This document shows, one piece after another, positions 1-9,095 of a DNA stretch of 33,019 nt. The stretch's first letter is position 1. Every line of letters begins with the position of its first letter. The stretch is from Owenweeksia sp. Lineage in GTDB: Bacteria; Bacteroidota; Bacteroidia; Flavobacteriales; Schleiferiaceae. The stretch lies in contig JANQPD010000031.1 of NCBI GenBank assembly GCA_028285465.1, positions 1 through 33,019 on the forward strand, in the 5' to 3' direction. The notes beneath the pieces were generated by a model. It was not told where the DNA came from. It made no database searches and saw only the letters and a program-made list of their open reading frames with translations. Both the position numbers and the translations under genes were made by a program.

Positions 1-197
1 ACCTCTATATAGCCGTGGGTATTTCAGGTGCCATACAGCATTTAGCAGGGGTAAGCAACTCAAAAACCATTGTAGCTATAAACAACGACCCCGAAGCTCC
101 GTTCTTTAAGGCAGCGGATTACGGTATTGTAGGTGACGCCTTCGAGGTAGTGCCTAAACTTACCGAAGCGATCAAAGCCTTTAAAGAAAACAACTAA
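1..197 (+). CDS. etfA: Electron transfer flavoprotein subunit alpha, C-terminal end (partial)
   Basis: Only the last 65 codons are in the window; the reading frame is already open at base 3 ([16 protein letters not shown]), so the real start lies off the left edge and the GTG at 15 is an internal valine codon. The stretch [11 protein letters not shown] followed by [11 protein letters not shown] and ADYGIVGD is the FAD-binding C-terminal domain of EtfA, which with EtfB passes electrons from acyl-CoA and other dehydrogenases to the respiratory chain. The stop overlaps the start of the next gene by one base (TAATG), so the two are probably co-translated. Family call is firm; the rest of the protein cannot be seen. 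Confidence 0.93.
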   Translation, partial: LYIAVGISGAIQHLAGVSNSKTIVAINNDPEAPFFKAADYGIVGDAFEVVPKLTEAIKAFKENN

Positions 198-793
198 TGA
201 ACAAGCGCATACGCCTATTTATAAAAGGACTATCATACAGCCAAACCCAAACCGGGGCCTACGCCCTGGTTTTGGGGGAGGAAAAAGGAGAAAGGCGTTT
301 GCCCATTATAATCGGGGGCTTTGAAGCACAATCCATTGCCATTGCACTGGAAAAAGATGTAAATCCCCCCCGTCCCCTCACACATGACCTTTTTAAGCAT
401 TTTGCAGATGGTTTTGGGGTTACGCTTAAAGAAGTGGTGATCCACAAGCTTCAGGATGGTGTTTTCTTCTCCATTTTAGTATGTAAGAAAAAGGACGAAG
501 AAGTAATCCTGGATGCCCGTACTTCAGATGCTGTGGCGCTTGCCATACGCTTCGGTTGCCCGATCTTCACTTTTCCCGAGATACTGGATAAAGCCGGGGT
601 TATTCTCAAAGAAAGCAACGATCCCAAAAAGAGCAGTGCGCCCGCTACCGTTGAACCTGTTCCGGCAACCTCCAACCTTGCAGAAAAAAACCTGGAAGAA
701 TTGCATAAGCTAATGGATGAGGCCGTAAAAGAAGAAGACTATGAAAAGGCCGCCCGCATTCGCGATGAAATTGATAAGCGCAATGCCAATTAA
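197..793 (+). CDS. Bifunctional nuclease (DUF151/BFN) domain protein with C-terminal UVR motif
   Basis: 198 aa. Residues about 1-140 match the DUF151/bifunctional nuclease fold: an opening RIRLFIKGLSYSQTQTGAYAL, then LPIIIGGFEAQSIAIALE, then DARTSDAVALAIRFGCPIF. A linker rich in Pro/Ala/Ser leads to a short UVR motif (about 163-195, LEELHKLMDEAVKEEDYEKA), the helical hairpin also found in UvrB and UvrC. The domain pair is common in Bacteroidota. DUF151 proteins have been reported to have nuclease activity in plants and archaeal or thermophilic homologues, but the cellular role here is unproven. ATG at 197 is chosen because it overlaps the etfA stop (TAATG). Translational coupling to etfA is an inference from that overlap. 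Confidence 0.88.
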   Translation: MNKRIRLFIKGLSYSQTQTGAYALVLGEEKGERRLPIIIGGFEAQSIAIALEKDVNPPRPLTHDLFKHFADGFGVTLKEVVIHKLQDGVFFSILVCKKKDEEVILDARTSDAVALAIRFGCPIFTFPEILDKAGVILKESNDPKKSSAPATVEPVPATSNLAEKNLEELHKLMDEAVKEEDYEKAARIRDEIDKRNAN

Positions 794-798
794 TTCTT

Positions 799-816
799 AA
801 GGCGGCCCTGCCTTTT
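799..816 (+). terminator. Weak hairpin between convergent genes
   Basis: AAGGC (799-803) and GCCTT (810-814) form a 5-bp stem with a 6-base loop followed by a short T run, 6 bases after the stop of the BFN gene and before the convergent asnS stop. The stem is short, so this is a weak candidate for ending the etfA-BFN transcript. Confidence 0.3.
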
Positions 817-859
817 GCCGATTCTTACACCTGCCGGTCGTCGGTTTTTTTGTGCCGCT

Positions 860-2293
860 TTAAAACTCTGCACTTCCCGGGGTTCTCGGAAAAGGAATTA
901 CATCGCGGATGTTGCCCATGCCGGTAACAAATTGTACCAGCCTTTCAAAACCCAATCCAAAGCCACTGTGCACACACGTACCGAAAAGGCGCGTTTCCAG
1001 GTACCACCACAGCTCCTCTTCATCAACATTGAAATCCGCCATTTTTTGCTTTAATACTTCATAGCGTTCCTCACGCTGTGAGCCCCCAACGATCTCTCCA
1101 ATGCCCGGAAACAGGATATCCATAGCCCGCACGGTTTTGCCATCGTCATTGGCACGCATGTAGAAGGCTTTTATGTTGGCCGGATAATCAAACAGGATCA
1201 CCGGTGTTCCAAAGTGCTGTACCAGGTATTTTTCATGTTCACTTTGCAGATCAGCCCCCCACTCGTTTATGAGGTACTGGAATTTTTTCTTTTTGTTCGG
1301 TTTGGACCGCTTAAGTACTTCAATGGCCTCCGTATAGCTCAGGCGTTTAAAATCGTTCTCTACTACAAACTTCAGTTTTTCTACCAGGCTCTGATCGCTT
1401 CTTTGGTTCTGAGGCTTGCTCTTCTCTTCATCCTTTAACCGCTTCTCCAAAAAAGCGATGTCATCCGCACAGTGGTCCAACGCATAGGCAATTACTTTTT
1501 TCAGGAAGTCTTCCGCCAGGTCCATATTGTCCTCCAGGTCGTTAAAGGCTACCTCAGGTTCGATCATCCAGAACTCCGCCAAGTGGCGGGCGGTATTGGA
1601 ATTTTCGGCTCTGAAAGTGGGCCCGAAAGTATATACCTTACTCAGGGCCAATGCCCCCAACTCTGCCTCCAGCTGACCGGATACGGTGAGGTTGGTTTCT
1701 TTGCCGAAAAAGTCCTGGCTGTAATCAATGTTCCCCTTTTCATCTTTAGGAGGATTTTGTTTATCCAAAACGGAAACATTGAACATCTCCCCTGCACCTT
1801 CGGCATCACTACCCGTAATAATAGGCGTGTGCATCCAGTAAAAGCCGTGTGCATTAAAATACTGGTGTATAGCGTACGACAATGCGTGCCGCACCCGTAA
1901 AACGGCTCCAAAAGTATTCGTGCGCGGCCGCAAATGGGCAATTTCCCGTAAGAACTCAAGAGAGTGCTTTTTAGGCTGTAAGGGGTATTTTTCCGCCTGA
2001 CTTTCTCCCAGTACTATAAGGCTTTCGGCCTGTATCTCTACGTCTTGCCCCGCCCCTTGCGAGGGCACCAGCTTTCCGCTTACGGCTATACAAGCCCCGG
2101 TAGTTATTTTCTTGAGTAGTGCTTCATCCATTTTCTCAAAATCCACCACTACCTGTATGTTATGGATCGTGCTACCGTCATTCAGTGCTATAAAGCGGTT
2201 GCTCCTGAAGGTACGCACCCAACCTGCGGTTTGTACGTTTATTCCGGTATCTTCACTGCGCAGTAGGGATCTTATAGACATGTATTCGTTCAT
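860..2293 (-). CDS. asnS: Asparaginyl-tRNA synthetase
   Basis: About 477 aa from the ATG at 2293 ([17 protein letters not shown]). A second in-frame ATG at 2281 is an equally credible start (473 aa; E. coli AsnS is 466). The protein charges tRNA-Asn with asparagine. An N-terminal OB-fold anticodon domain ([19 protein letters not shown]) precedes the class II core. Motif 2 reads [21 protein letters not shown] and motif 3 [15 protein letters not shown], and the C-terminus [17 protein letters not shown] is typical of AsnRS. A lysine-rich insertion (KPNKKKKFQ) sits in the catalytic domain. The frame is open up to 2344, but a candidate -7 box at 2316-2323 lies inside that extension, which argues against the longer start. 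Convergent with the BFN gene. Confidence 0.95.
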   Translation of the reverse strand: MNEYMSIRSLLRSEDTGINVQTAGWVRTFRSNRFIALNDGSTIHNIQVVVDFEKMDEALLKKITTGACIAVSGKLVPSQGAGQDVEIQAESLIVLGESQAEKYPLQPKKHSLEFLREIAHLRPRTNTFGAVLRVRHALSYAIHQYFNAHGFYWMHTPIITGSDAEGAGEMFNVSVLDKQNPPKDEKGNIDYSQDFFGKETNLTVSGQLEAELGALALSKVYTFGPTFRAENSNTARHLAEFWMIEPEVAFNDLEDNMDLAEDFLKKVIAYALDHCADDIAFLEKRLKDEEKSKPQNQRSDQSLVEKLKFVVENDFKRLSYTEAIEVLKRSKPNKKKKFQYLINEWGADLQSEHEKYLVQHFGTPVILFDYPANIKAFYMRANDDGKTVRAMDILFPGIGEIVGGSQREERYEVLKQKMADFNVDEEELWWYLETRLFGTCVHSGFGLGFERLVQFVTGMGNIRDVIPFPRTPGSAEF

Positions 2294-2315
2294 CGCTCTT
2301 TGAAAAATGAAGCTG

Positions 2316-2323
2316 CAAAGGTG
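2316..2323 (-). promoter_or_regulatory. Candidate asnS promoter -7 box
   Basis: On the minus strand the bases read CACCTTTG, one mismatch from the Bacteroidota -7 consensus TAnnTTTG, 22 bases before the ATG at 2293. Expected transcription start is near 2310. The -33 element is not clear. Confidence 0.35.
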
Positions 2324-2368
2324 CAAAAATGAAGCAAAAAGCATAGCCCGGGTGAAGGCGTTAAAAAA

Positions 2369-2422
2369 AGAAACTTAGGAAACTTTTAACACTCCTTTAG
2401 TTTCCATTTGAAAATAGTTTCT
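2369..2422. promoter_or_regulatory. Candidate TetR operator array (four GAAAC/GTTTC half-sites)
   Basis: Two direct half-sites, AGAAACT (2369-2375) and GGAAACT (2378-2384), face two inverted ones, AGTTTCC (2399-2405) and AGTTTCT (2416-2422). GGAAACT and AGTTTCC are an exact 7-bp inverted repeat spaced by 14 bases. The last half-site abuts the -7 box at 2422-2429. TetR-family repressors usually bind such dyads over their own promoter, so autoregulation of the efflux operon is inferred. Confidence 0.45.
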
Positions 2423-2429
2423 ACATTTG
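2422..2429 (+). promoter_or_regulatory. Promoter -7 box of the efflux operon
   Basis: TACATTTG matches the Bacteroidota -7 consensus TAnnTTTG exactly and lies 10 bases before the tetR ATG (2440), so the mRNA leader would be only a few bases long. The -33 region falls inside the inverted repeat described above; no perfect TTTG is present at the usual 19-21 base spacing. Confidence 0.5.
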
Positions 2430-2439
2430 CGCCCGAATT

Positions 2440-3057
2440 ATGGAAAAGCAGGAGTTAGAGATTGTAGGAAGTGCTTTTGCCTTATTTAACAAATATGGCA
2501 TACGCAGTGTGACCATGGACGATGTGGCCCGTGAAATGGGCATTTCCAAAAAAACCATCTATAAGCACTTTGAGAACAAGGCTGACCTGGTTGACAAATG
2601 CGTGCAGAGTATCTTTGAGGTGATCAAAAGCCATGTGGAGCGCATTCATGCCAAAACAAAAAACGCCATCGATGAGCTTTTTGAGATCGATGACGTAGTA
2701 GGTACCATCATGGCCAACCACAATCCGGGGATGCAATTTCAGCTTGCCAAGTATTATCCGGAGACACATCGCTTCATCAATGAAGGCAGGCAAAAGATGA
2801 TACGGAAGATGATCGCTGAAAATATACAAAATGGACGTACCCAGGGGTTTTACCGTACGGATTTTGAGTCGAACATCATTACTTATTTATACTGTAACAA
2901 AGTTGAAACTTTGCCTGAGGAAGACACCAAGCTGCTGGAACAGTATGATATGCGCAAGATGATGTTTGAATCCCTGATCTACCACATCCGTGGCATTGCC
3001 ACCCCAAAGGGCATCGAGTACTTAGAAAACAAATTGAACCAATACAAACACAGATAA
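2440..3057 (+). CDS. TetR/AcrR family transcriptional regulator
   Basis: 205 aa. The N-terminal helix-turn-helix (about residues 9-52) is textbook TetR: ALFNKYGIRSVTMDDVAREM followed by GISKKTIYKHFENKADLV. The remainder is a helical ligand or dimerisation domain with no recognisable ligand signature. It is the first gene of a four-gene efflux operon, two bases upstream of the tolC start, so it most likely represses its own operon and responds to a pump substrate or other effector that cannot be guessed from sequence. The inverted GAAAC/GTTTC repeats just upstream are its candidate operator. An alternative is that it also controls other genes. Family call is firm; the role is inferred from context. 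Confidence 0.93.
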   Translation: MEKQELEIVGSAFALFNKYGIRSVTMDDVAREMGISKKTIYKHFENKADLVDKCVQSIFEVIKSHVERIHAKTKNAIDELFEIDDVVGTIMANHNPGMQFQLAKYYPETHRFINEGRQKMIRKMIAENIQNGRTQGFYRTDFESNIITYLYCNKVETLPEEDTKLLEQYDMRKMMFESLIYHIRGIATPKGIEYLENKLNQYKHR

Positions 3058-3059
3058 AA

Positions 3060-4412
3060 ATGAAAAAACTGCTTTGCTTGCTGATGACCGTATGGCTTAT
3101 GCCGGGATACAGCCAAACGCAGGCAACCAAGACAAGCTTTAGTTTGCAGGAGGCGCAGGAATATGCCCTTCAAAACGGTTATTCGGTAACGGATAAAAGG
3201 CTAGAGTATGAAAAGGCGCGAAAGACCATTAAAGAAACAGCTGCCGCAGGCCTCCCACAGATCACAGCCGATGCACAGTATACGTACAATGCAAAGATCT
3301 TAGGGCAACCCGTGCCGGCAAACCTGTTTGATCCAAATGCCCCGGAGGATAAAATTGCCTATGCGCCCTTTGGCGTACCCCATCAAACAAGAGCTAACCT
3401 CAGTCTAAACCAGTTGATCTTTGACGGGAGCTATTTCGTGGCCTTACAGGCTACGCAGGTAGTAAAAGATATCGCTAGCCTCGACATACAGAAGGCCGAG
3501 ATCGACATCCGCACGGATGTGGCCAATGCCTATTACGGAGTGTTGGTAACCCGGGAAGCCCGGGAGATTGCGCAAGAAAATCTCAAAGTAATTGAAGAAA
3601 ACTACCGCGAAACAAAGGCGCTCTACGAAAATGGATTTCTTGAAGAGCAAGATGCCGACCAGTTGGAGTTGCTTATGAACAACCTCAGCAATAACGTGCG
3701 TAATTTCAGTCGCCAGGAAGAGCTGGCTTATCAATTGTTGAAATTCTATATGGGTTTGCCGCTGGAAACAGAAGTATCGCTAACCAGTACAGTAGATGAA
3801 TTAAGCGCTCTTAATAACAGCGAAACGGTGTTGCTTACAGATCAGTTCCTGTTGGAGAACCACATTGACTACCGCATTGCGCAAAACAACCTCAGGGCGG
3901 CAAGCCTACAGTTAAAGAATGAAAAAGCCGGGTACTTACCCAGTCTTTCCTTCTTTGCGCTTCACAGCCAGTTGAATGCAGACAACAACGACTTTAATGC
4001 CTTTAGTTATGATCGCTTCTGGGCAGATGGTACTTCCTTAGGGCTCAACCTGAACTGGACCCTTTTTTCAGGGTTGGCCCGGCCCGCTAAAGTGCAAAAG
4101 GCAAAAATAGATGTGCAACGCACCCAACTGGCTATTACCATTACCCAAAGTCAGTTGCAACTGGCTTATGAACAAGCCAAAAGCGACTATCAATTTGCGG
4201 TCGACAATTACAACACCCAAAAGAAGAACGTGGTGATCAGCCAGAAGATCCGCGACCGTACGTTGATCAAATTTAAAGAAGGCTTGAGCTCCAGCCTGGA
4301 ACTCACCCAGGCCGAAAACCAGTTGCTTACCGCCCAAAGCGACTACCTAAATGCCATGCAAAGCCTGCTTACCGCAAAAGAAAATGTACAAAAAGCCATT
4401 GGTAAACTATAA
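3060..4412 (+). CDS. TolC-family outer membrane efflux protein
   Basis: 450 aa. An N-terminal signal peptide (about 1-19, hydrophobic core LLCLLMTVWLMPG, then YSQTQ) precedes two outer-membrane-efflux-protein repeats, about 27-225 and 235-450. These are rich in long amphipathic helices with heptad-like patterns and typical phrases such as LSLNQLIFDGSYF, LNWTLFSGLARPAKV and SSLELTQAENQLLTAQSDYL. The protein should form the trimeric outer-membrane channel and periplasmic tunnel of a tripartite pump. It starts two bases after the tetR stop and is followed 19 bases later by the adaptor gene, then the RND permease, so all partners are encoded together. Substrate is unknown. Confidence 0.93.
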   Translation: MKKLLCLLMTVWLMPGYSQTQATKTSFSLQEAQEYALQNGYSVTDKRLEYEKARKTIKETAAAGLPQITADAQYTYNAKILGQPVPANLFDPNAPEDKIAYAPFGVPHQTRANLSLNQLIFDGSYFVALQATQVVKDIASLDIQKAEIDIRTDVANAYYGVLVTREAREIAQENLKVIEENYRETKALYENGFLEEQDADQLELLMNNLSNNVRNFSRQEELAYQLLKFYMGLPLETEVSLTSTVDELSALNNSETVLLTDQFLLENHIDYRIAQNNLRAASLQLKNEKAGYLPSLSFFALHSQLNADNNDFNAFSYDRFWADGTSLGLNLNWTLFSGLARPAKVQKAKIDVQRTQLAITITQSQLQLAYEQAKSDYQFAVDNYNTQKKNVVISQKIRDRTLIKFKEGLSSSLELTQAENQLLTAQSDYLNAMQSLLTAKENVQKAIGKL

Positions 4413-4431
4413 ACCTCCAACAAAACACACG

Positions 4432-5562
4432 ATGAAAAAGCTAACAATACTATCCTTGTTGTTTGTAGCCATTGCCTGCGAACAAAACCCCGATACCCTG
4501 GAAGGCAAAAAGGCGCTGCTTAAAGAAAAGCAGTCTGAAATTGGCGAGCTCCAAACAGAGATCAAAGCCCTAAAAAAAGAGATTGCCGAACTGGACACGG
4601 CTAAGACTGATGAAGCCCCTACCCTGGTAGAGCTCACTAAAATAAAGCCCGCCCCTTTCAGCCATTATGTAGAACTTACAGGTACGGTTTCCTCTGAAGA
4701 AAACATCATGGTGAGTGCTGAAGCCAGCGGTCGTGTAGTGGCCATTCCTGCCCGCGAAGGACAGCGCGTAGGGCGCGGAACTACTTTGGTAAGGCTGGAC
4801 AACCAAACGGTAAGCAACCAACTGGCAGAGGCACACTCCGCATACGAATTGGCCGAAACCACCTGGAACAAACGCAAAAAACTCTGGGAAGAAGATAAAA
4901 TAGGTTCAGAAATTGAATACCTCCAGGCAAAAAGCACATATGAACGTGCACAAAACCAATACGCCGTTTTACAAACCCAGTACAGCAACAGTTTTATCAA
5001 AGCTCCTATCAATGGAACGGTAGACGATATTGCGGTAAATGAAGGGGAATTCGTTTCGGCCGGATCTCCTATCGTACGCGTTGTTGACCTGGAAAAAGTA
5101 GAAGTGGAAGCAGAAATCAGCGAAGAATACCTTCCGAACGTAAAAAAGGGAGACACCGTAGTGGTTAAGATCCCTGCCCTGGGTATTGAGCGTAAGGAAA
5201 CGGTTGACTTTGTTGGCCAGGTGATCAACCCCGCCAACAGGAGCTTTACGGTAAAAGTAGGTTTGAAGAATACCGACAAGTTGATCAAACCTAACGTACT
5301 CGCCAACCTGATGATCGAAGATTACTTTGCTCCTCAAGCTATTGTGGTGCCCAGCATAGCCATCAGGCGCGACCTGAAAGGAGACTTTGTTTTTGTGGCG
5401 AAAAAAGACGGAGGCAGTTGGGTTGCTGATAAACGCTACGTAAAAACCGGCAAGGCCTTTAACGAAAAAGCAGAAGTAATTGACGGGCTGAATGCCTCTG
5501 ACCAAGTAATTACAGGCGGCTTTAACCAGGTAAGCCAGGGCGCAGCCATTACCAACCAATAA
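4432..5562 (+). CDS. RND efflux periplasmic adaptor (membrane fusion protein), lipoprotein
   Basis: 376 aa from the ATG at 4432. The frame extends back to 4351, inside tolC, but only the 4432 start gives a signal peptide: MKKLTILSLLFVAIAC with a lipobox and Cys16, so the mature protein is probably lipid-anchored. A short coiled coil (about 25-58) follows. Then comes the adaptor architecture: a lipoyl-like half (VSAEASGRVVAIPAREGQRV), an alpha-hairpin (about 125-175), the second lipoyl half (IKAPINGTVDDIAVNEGEFV), a beta-barrel and a membrane-proximal domain (VIDGLNASDQVITGGFNQV). It bridges the permease to TolC. Located 19 bases after tolC and 11 before the permease. Confidence 0.93.
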   Translation: MKKLTILSLLFVAIACEQNPDTLEGKKALLKEKQSEIGELQTEIKALKKEIAELDTAKTDEAPTLVELTKIKPAPFSHYVELTGTVSSEENIMVSAEASGRVVAIPAREGQRVGRGTTLVRLDNQTVSNQLAEAHSAYELAETTWNKRKKLWEEDKIGSEIEYLQAKSTYERAQNQYAVLQTQYSNSFIKAPINGTVDDIAVNEGEFVSAGSPIVRVVDLEKVEVEAEISEEYLPNVKKGDTVVVKIPALGIERKETVDFVGQVINPANRSFTVKVGLKNTDKLIKPNVLANLMIEDYFAPQAIVVPSIAIRRDLKGDFVFVAKKDGGSWVADKRYVKTGKAFNEKAEVIDGLNASDQVITGGFNQVSQGAAITNQ

Positions 5563-5573
5563 GATCTTTTCTC

Positions 5574-8500
5574 ATGGCCACCAATAAAGAATTTAAACTC
5601 AGCACGCTTTCCCTGAACAACAGCATAAGCGTACTTATCCTTACTGTACTCCTCGTTTTCTTTGGCTTGTTCTCTTATATCACGATGCCCAAAGAAAGCT
5701 TCCCGGAGATCGTATTCCCTATCATTTACGTTCAAACTCCCTATCCGGGCAATACCCCACAGGATATTGAAAACCTGATCACCCGTCCGCTTGAAAAAGA
5801 GATCAAGAGTGTAGACGGGATCAAAAAACTGAACTCCCAGTCTGTACAAGACGTGAGCATTGTTACGGTAGAGTTTAATGTAGATATAGATACCGAACAA
5901 GCCCTGCAGGATGTAAAAGATGCCGTAGACCGTGCGATGAGCGATCTGCCCACTGACCTGGACCAGGACCCCGTGGTGCTCGATGTGGACCTCAGTCGCG
6001 TGCCCATCATGAACATCAACCTTTCGGGAGATTTTGGCATAGATGAATTGGTAGATTATGCCGAATACTTACAGGACGAAATAGAAGAACTCGGTGAAGT
6101 TTCGGAAGCCACCATTACCGGGGATAAAGAAAAAGAAGTGCAGGTAAACCTGGACCTCCCCCTGATGAAGGCCAACCAGATCAGCTTCAATGATGTAGAG
6201 CAGGCCATTGCCGGGGAAAATATAAACATCGGGGCGGGCGATATCCTATTGGGAGACACGCGGAGAAGCATCCGCACAGATGCGGAGTTTGAGAATATGG
6301 AGCAGATCCGCAATGTGATCGTAAAGCATGAGAAAGGCGACATCGTATACCTGAGAGATATCGCCACCGTAAACTTCACCTTTAAAGAAGTAGAAAGCTT
6401 TGCCCGGCTGGACGGAAAGCCGGTAGTCTCGCTCAATGTGATCAAAAAAGGAGGCGAAAACCTGCTGAATGCTACGGATCAGATCAACGAGATCATTAAA
6501 GAAGCGCGTAAGGACTACCTGCCCAAGAACCTGAACATTACGGTTACCAACGATCAGAGTACACAAACCCGAAACCAGGTGAGCAACCTGGAAAACAACA
6601 TCATCAGTGGGGTTATCCTCGTGGTATTGGTGCTCTTCTTTTTCCTGGGTCTACGCAATGCCCTCTTTGTGGGTATCGACATTCCCATGTCGATGTTCAT
6701 CTCCTTCATCATTTTAAGTGCATTGGGTATTTCGCTCAACTTCATGGTGCTTTTCTCCCTTATCCTCGCATTGGGTATGTTGGTAGACAACGGCATCGTA
6801 ACGGTAGAAAACATTTACCGCCTTTTTGAGCAGAAAAGCCTTTCTCCCTGGCAGGCTGCCAAAGAAGGGGTGGGTGAAATTGCCGTTCCCATCATCAGCT
6901 CCACGCTTACTACCCTGGCCGCTTTCCTGCCCCTGCTTTTCTGGGATGATATCATCGGGGAATTTATGGGATACCTCCCCAAAACCCTGATTATTGTACT
7001 GGGCTCCTCCTTGTTTGTTGCCCTGATCATTAACCCCGTATTGGCTGCAAAGCTTATGCGCAAGCAAGACCTCAAGGCCAAGCCCAAGAACAGGAAAGTA
7101 CTGCTTTCTGCCGCCGCTTTTGGCGGGCTTGGTTTCCTCTTGGTTTTAGGCAAAATATACGCGCTCGGAAACCTGATGATCCTGGCCGGTTTGCTCATCT
7201 TGCTGTTCGCTTACGTGCTGCAACCTTTAAGCGTTTGGTTTCAAACCCGGTTTTTGCCCCGCCTTGAAAGCGTTTACGAAAGCACCTTGCATTGGGCGCT
7301 GCGGGGAGCCAGGCCATTCCTGGTTTTCTTCGGGACCATTGTTTTGATGGTTTTAGCCATTGGGTTTTACTTTGGCTCTAACCCCAAGGTGGAATTTTTC
7401 CCCGTAAACGAACCGAATTACATACAGGTATTTGTGGAGGTACCTGAAGGAACCGATGTAGTGGTAACGGACAGCATTACGCAGCAGATTGAACGAAAAC
7501 TGGCCAACACACTGACCCCCTATGAAAAGGTGGTAAAAAGTGTGGTGACCAACGTAGGTGCCGAAACGGCCAGCCAGGATGATTTTGGGGCGGCCGGGCA
7601 AAACACCCCGAATAAAGCGCGTATCACGGTTTCCTTTGTAGAGTTTGAATTCAGGGAAGGCATAAACACCCGCGACATACAAAAAGAAGTAACGCGGGAG
7701 CTCACCAATTATATGCCCGGGGCGATCATACAGGTACAGAAGGAACGAAATGGCCCCCCGGTCGGTAAAGCCATTCAACTGGAAATACAGGGAGATGATT
7801 TCCGCAGGTTGATGACCATTGCCGAAGACGTAAAACAAACCGTTGAGGCAGAAAACATTGAAGGCATCGAAGGACTGAAGGTAGACCTTGAGCAAAACAA
7901 ACCGGAAATGCTCATTAAGATCGACCGGGAACGCGCCCGCAGGCTCGGGGTAAGCACATCACAGGTAGCCCTCGATCTGCGTACAGCGCTTTATGGCAAA
8001 GAGGCCAGCAAATACAAAGAGGGAGAAGACGATTACCCCATAGAGATCCGCCTTGATAAAAAGTACCGCTATAACGTGGCCAGTCTTATGAACCAATTGG
8101 TCACGTTCAGGAGCCAGTCCAGCGGCCAGATTGTGCAAGTACCTATTTCTGCCATAGCCGATTATGAGTTTAACAATACCTATGGGGCCATTAAGCGACT
8201 GGATACGGAACGTTTGATCACTGTTTCTTCAAATGTGATTGAAGGCTACAATGAAACAGAGGTAAACAACCAGATAAAAGCAACCCTGGAAGATTTTGAT
8301 ATGCCTGAGGGCTACAACCTGCGTTTTGCCGGTGCCCAGCAAGAGCAGCAAAATTCTTCAAACTTCCTGGCTACGGCCTTATTGATCGCGGTTTCACTTA
8401 TTTCCATCATCCTGGTATCCCAGTTCAACTCCCTTTACAAGCCCCTGATCATCATTGCCACGGTGCTCTTCAGTACCATTGGAGTATTCCTGGGACTGGG

Positions 8501-8981
8501 TATTTTCCGAATGGATTTTGTAGTGATCATGTCCGGTATAGGTATTGTTTCCCTGGCCGGCATCGTAGTAAACAACGGCATCGTACTTATTGACTTCATT
8601 GAGCTTACCAAGAAGAGGATTAAGGAGAGTAAGCAAATGAAGGAGGAAGACCGCCTAAGTGACGAAGACCTGCGTAGAGCCATCGAAGAGTCGGGTAAGA
8701 CGCGTCTTCGCCCCGTACTGCTAACGGCCATTACCACGGTACTTGGGTTAATTCCCCTGGCTATCGGGCTGAACATAGATTTTGTCGGGCTCTTTACTGC
8801 CTATGAACCTAATGTATACTTTGGAGGCGACAATGCTGTTTTCTGGAGCCCCATGGCCTGGACGGTGATCTTCGGTTTGGTATTTGCCACCTTCCTTACC
8901 CTGGTGGTGGTTCCGGTAATGTACTTGCTGGTAGAGTCCTTCATGCGCTGGACCGCTTCTTTCTCCAAAAGCACCAGCTAG
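5574..8981 (+). CDS. RND efflux transporter permease subunit (AcrB/HAE family)
   Basis: 1135 aa, about 90 longer than AcrB. It has TM1 near the N-terminus, a first porter domain (PKESFPEIVFPIIYVQTPYP), TM2-TM6, a second porter domain and TM8-TM12. Part of the extra length is a segment at about 505-550 that looks like two additional hydrophobic helices between TM6 and TM7 (VLLSAAAFGGLGFLLVLG and LMILAGLLILLFAYVLQPL). In TM4 the AcrB proton-relay pair Asp407-Asp408 reads Asp405-Asn406 (GMLVDNGIVTVEN). In TM10, where AcrB has Lys940, the sequence reads GIVVNNGIVLIDF (Asn1000-Asn1001). The protein should be the proton-driven inner-membrane pump of the operon, but with a modified relay. Substrate unknown. 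A strong terminator follows 21 bases after the stop. Confidence 0.93.
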   Translation: MATNKEFKLSTLSLNNSISVLILTVLLVFFGLFSYITMPKESFPEIVFPIIYVQTPYPGNTPQDIENLITRPLEKEIKSVDGIKKLNSQSVQDVSIVTVEFNVDIDTEQALQDVKDAVDRAMSDLPTDLDQDPVVLDVDLSRVPIMNINLSGDFGIDELVDYAEYLQDEIEELGEVSEATITGDKEKEVQVNLDLPLMKANQISFNDVEQAIAGENINIGAGDILLGDTRRSIRTDAEFENMEQIRNVIVKHEKGDIVYLRDIATVNFTFKEVESFARLDGKPVVSLNVIKKGGENLLNATDQINEIIKEARKDYLPKNLNITVTNDQSTQTRNQVSNLENNIISGVILVVLVLFFFLGLRNALFVGIDIPMSMFISFIILSALGISLNFMVLFSLILALGMLVDNGIVTVENIYRLFEQKSLSPWQAAKEGVGEIAVPIISSTLTTLAAFLPLLFWDDIIGEFMGYLPKTLIIVLGSSLFVALIINPVLAAKLMRKQDLKAKPKNRKVLLSAAAFGGLGFLLVLGKIYALGNLMILAGLLILLFAYVLQPLSVWFQTRFLPRLESVYESTLHWALRGARPFLVFFGTIVLMVLAIGFYFGSNPKVEFFPVNEPNYIQVFVEVPEGTDVVVTDSITQQIERKLANTLTPYEKVVKSVVTNVGAETASQDDFGAAGQNTPNKARITVSFVEFEFREGINTRDIQKEVTRELTNYMPGAIIQVQKERNGPPVGKAIQLEIQGDDFRRLMTIAEDVKQTVEAENIEGIEGLKVDLEQNKPEMLIKIDRERARRLGVSTSQVALDLRTALYGKEASKYKEGEDDYPIEIRLDKKYRYNVASLMNQLVTFRSQSSGQIVQVPISAIADYEFNNTYGAIKRLDTERLITVSSNVIEGYNETEVNNQIKATLEDFDMPEGYNLRFAGAQQEQQNSSNFLATALLIAVSLISIILVSQFNSLYKPLIIIATVLFSTIGVFLGLGIFRMDFVVIMSGIGIVSLAGIVVNNGIVLIDFIELTKKRIKESKQMKEEDRLSDEDLRRAIEESGKTRLRPVLLTAITTVLGLIPLAIGLNIDFVGLFTAYEPNVYFGGDNAVFWSPMAWTVIFGLVFATFLTLVVVPVMYLLVESFMRWTASFSKSTS

Positions 8982-9002
8982 CATACCTTTCTTTTAAGCA
9001 AC

Positions 9003-9040
9003 AAAAACCGCTTTTCTCCTAAGTGAGAAAAGCGGTTTTT
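9003..9040 (+). terminator. Intrinsic terminator of the efflux operon
   Basis: AAAAACCGCTTTTCTC (9003-9018) pairs perfectly with GAGAAAAGCGGTTTTT (9025-9040) around a 6-base loop: a 16-bp stem ending in a T run, 21 bases after the permease stop. The symmetric A/T ends would let it work on both strands. Confidence 0.9.
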
Positions 9041-9095
9041 CATTTTTATTAGCCTATGCTTTTATTACATTTCAATAAAATAAAGTGTGTTCGGC

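Noticed and set aside
1472..1900. Plus-strand open frame of 142 codons opposite asnS
   Set aside because: Lies entirely within the well-supported asnS gene; no family resemblance. Similar antisense frames inside tolC, the RND permease, dxs and the CHU_C gene were discarded for the same reason.
2294..2344. Longer N-terminus of asnS starting at 2344
   Set aside because: The extra 17 residues do not resemble AsnRS, and a candidate -7 box (2316-2323) lies inside the extension; starts at 2293 or 2281 fit better.
4351..4431. Longer start of the efflux adaptor inside tolC
   Set aside because: It overlaps tolC by 62 bases and would hide the lipoprotein signal that begins exactly at 4432.
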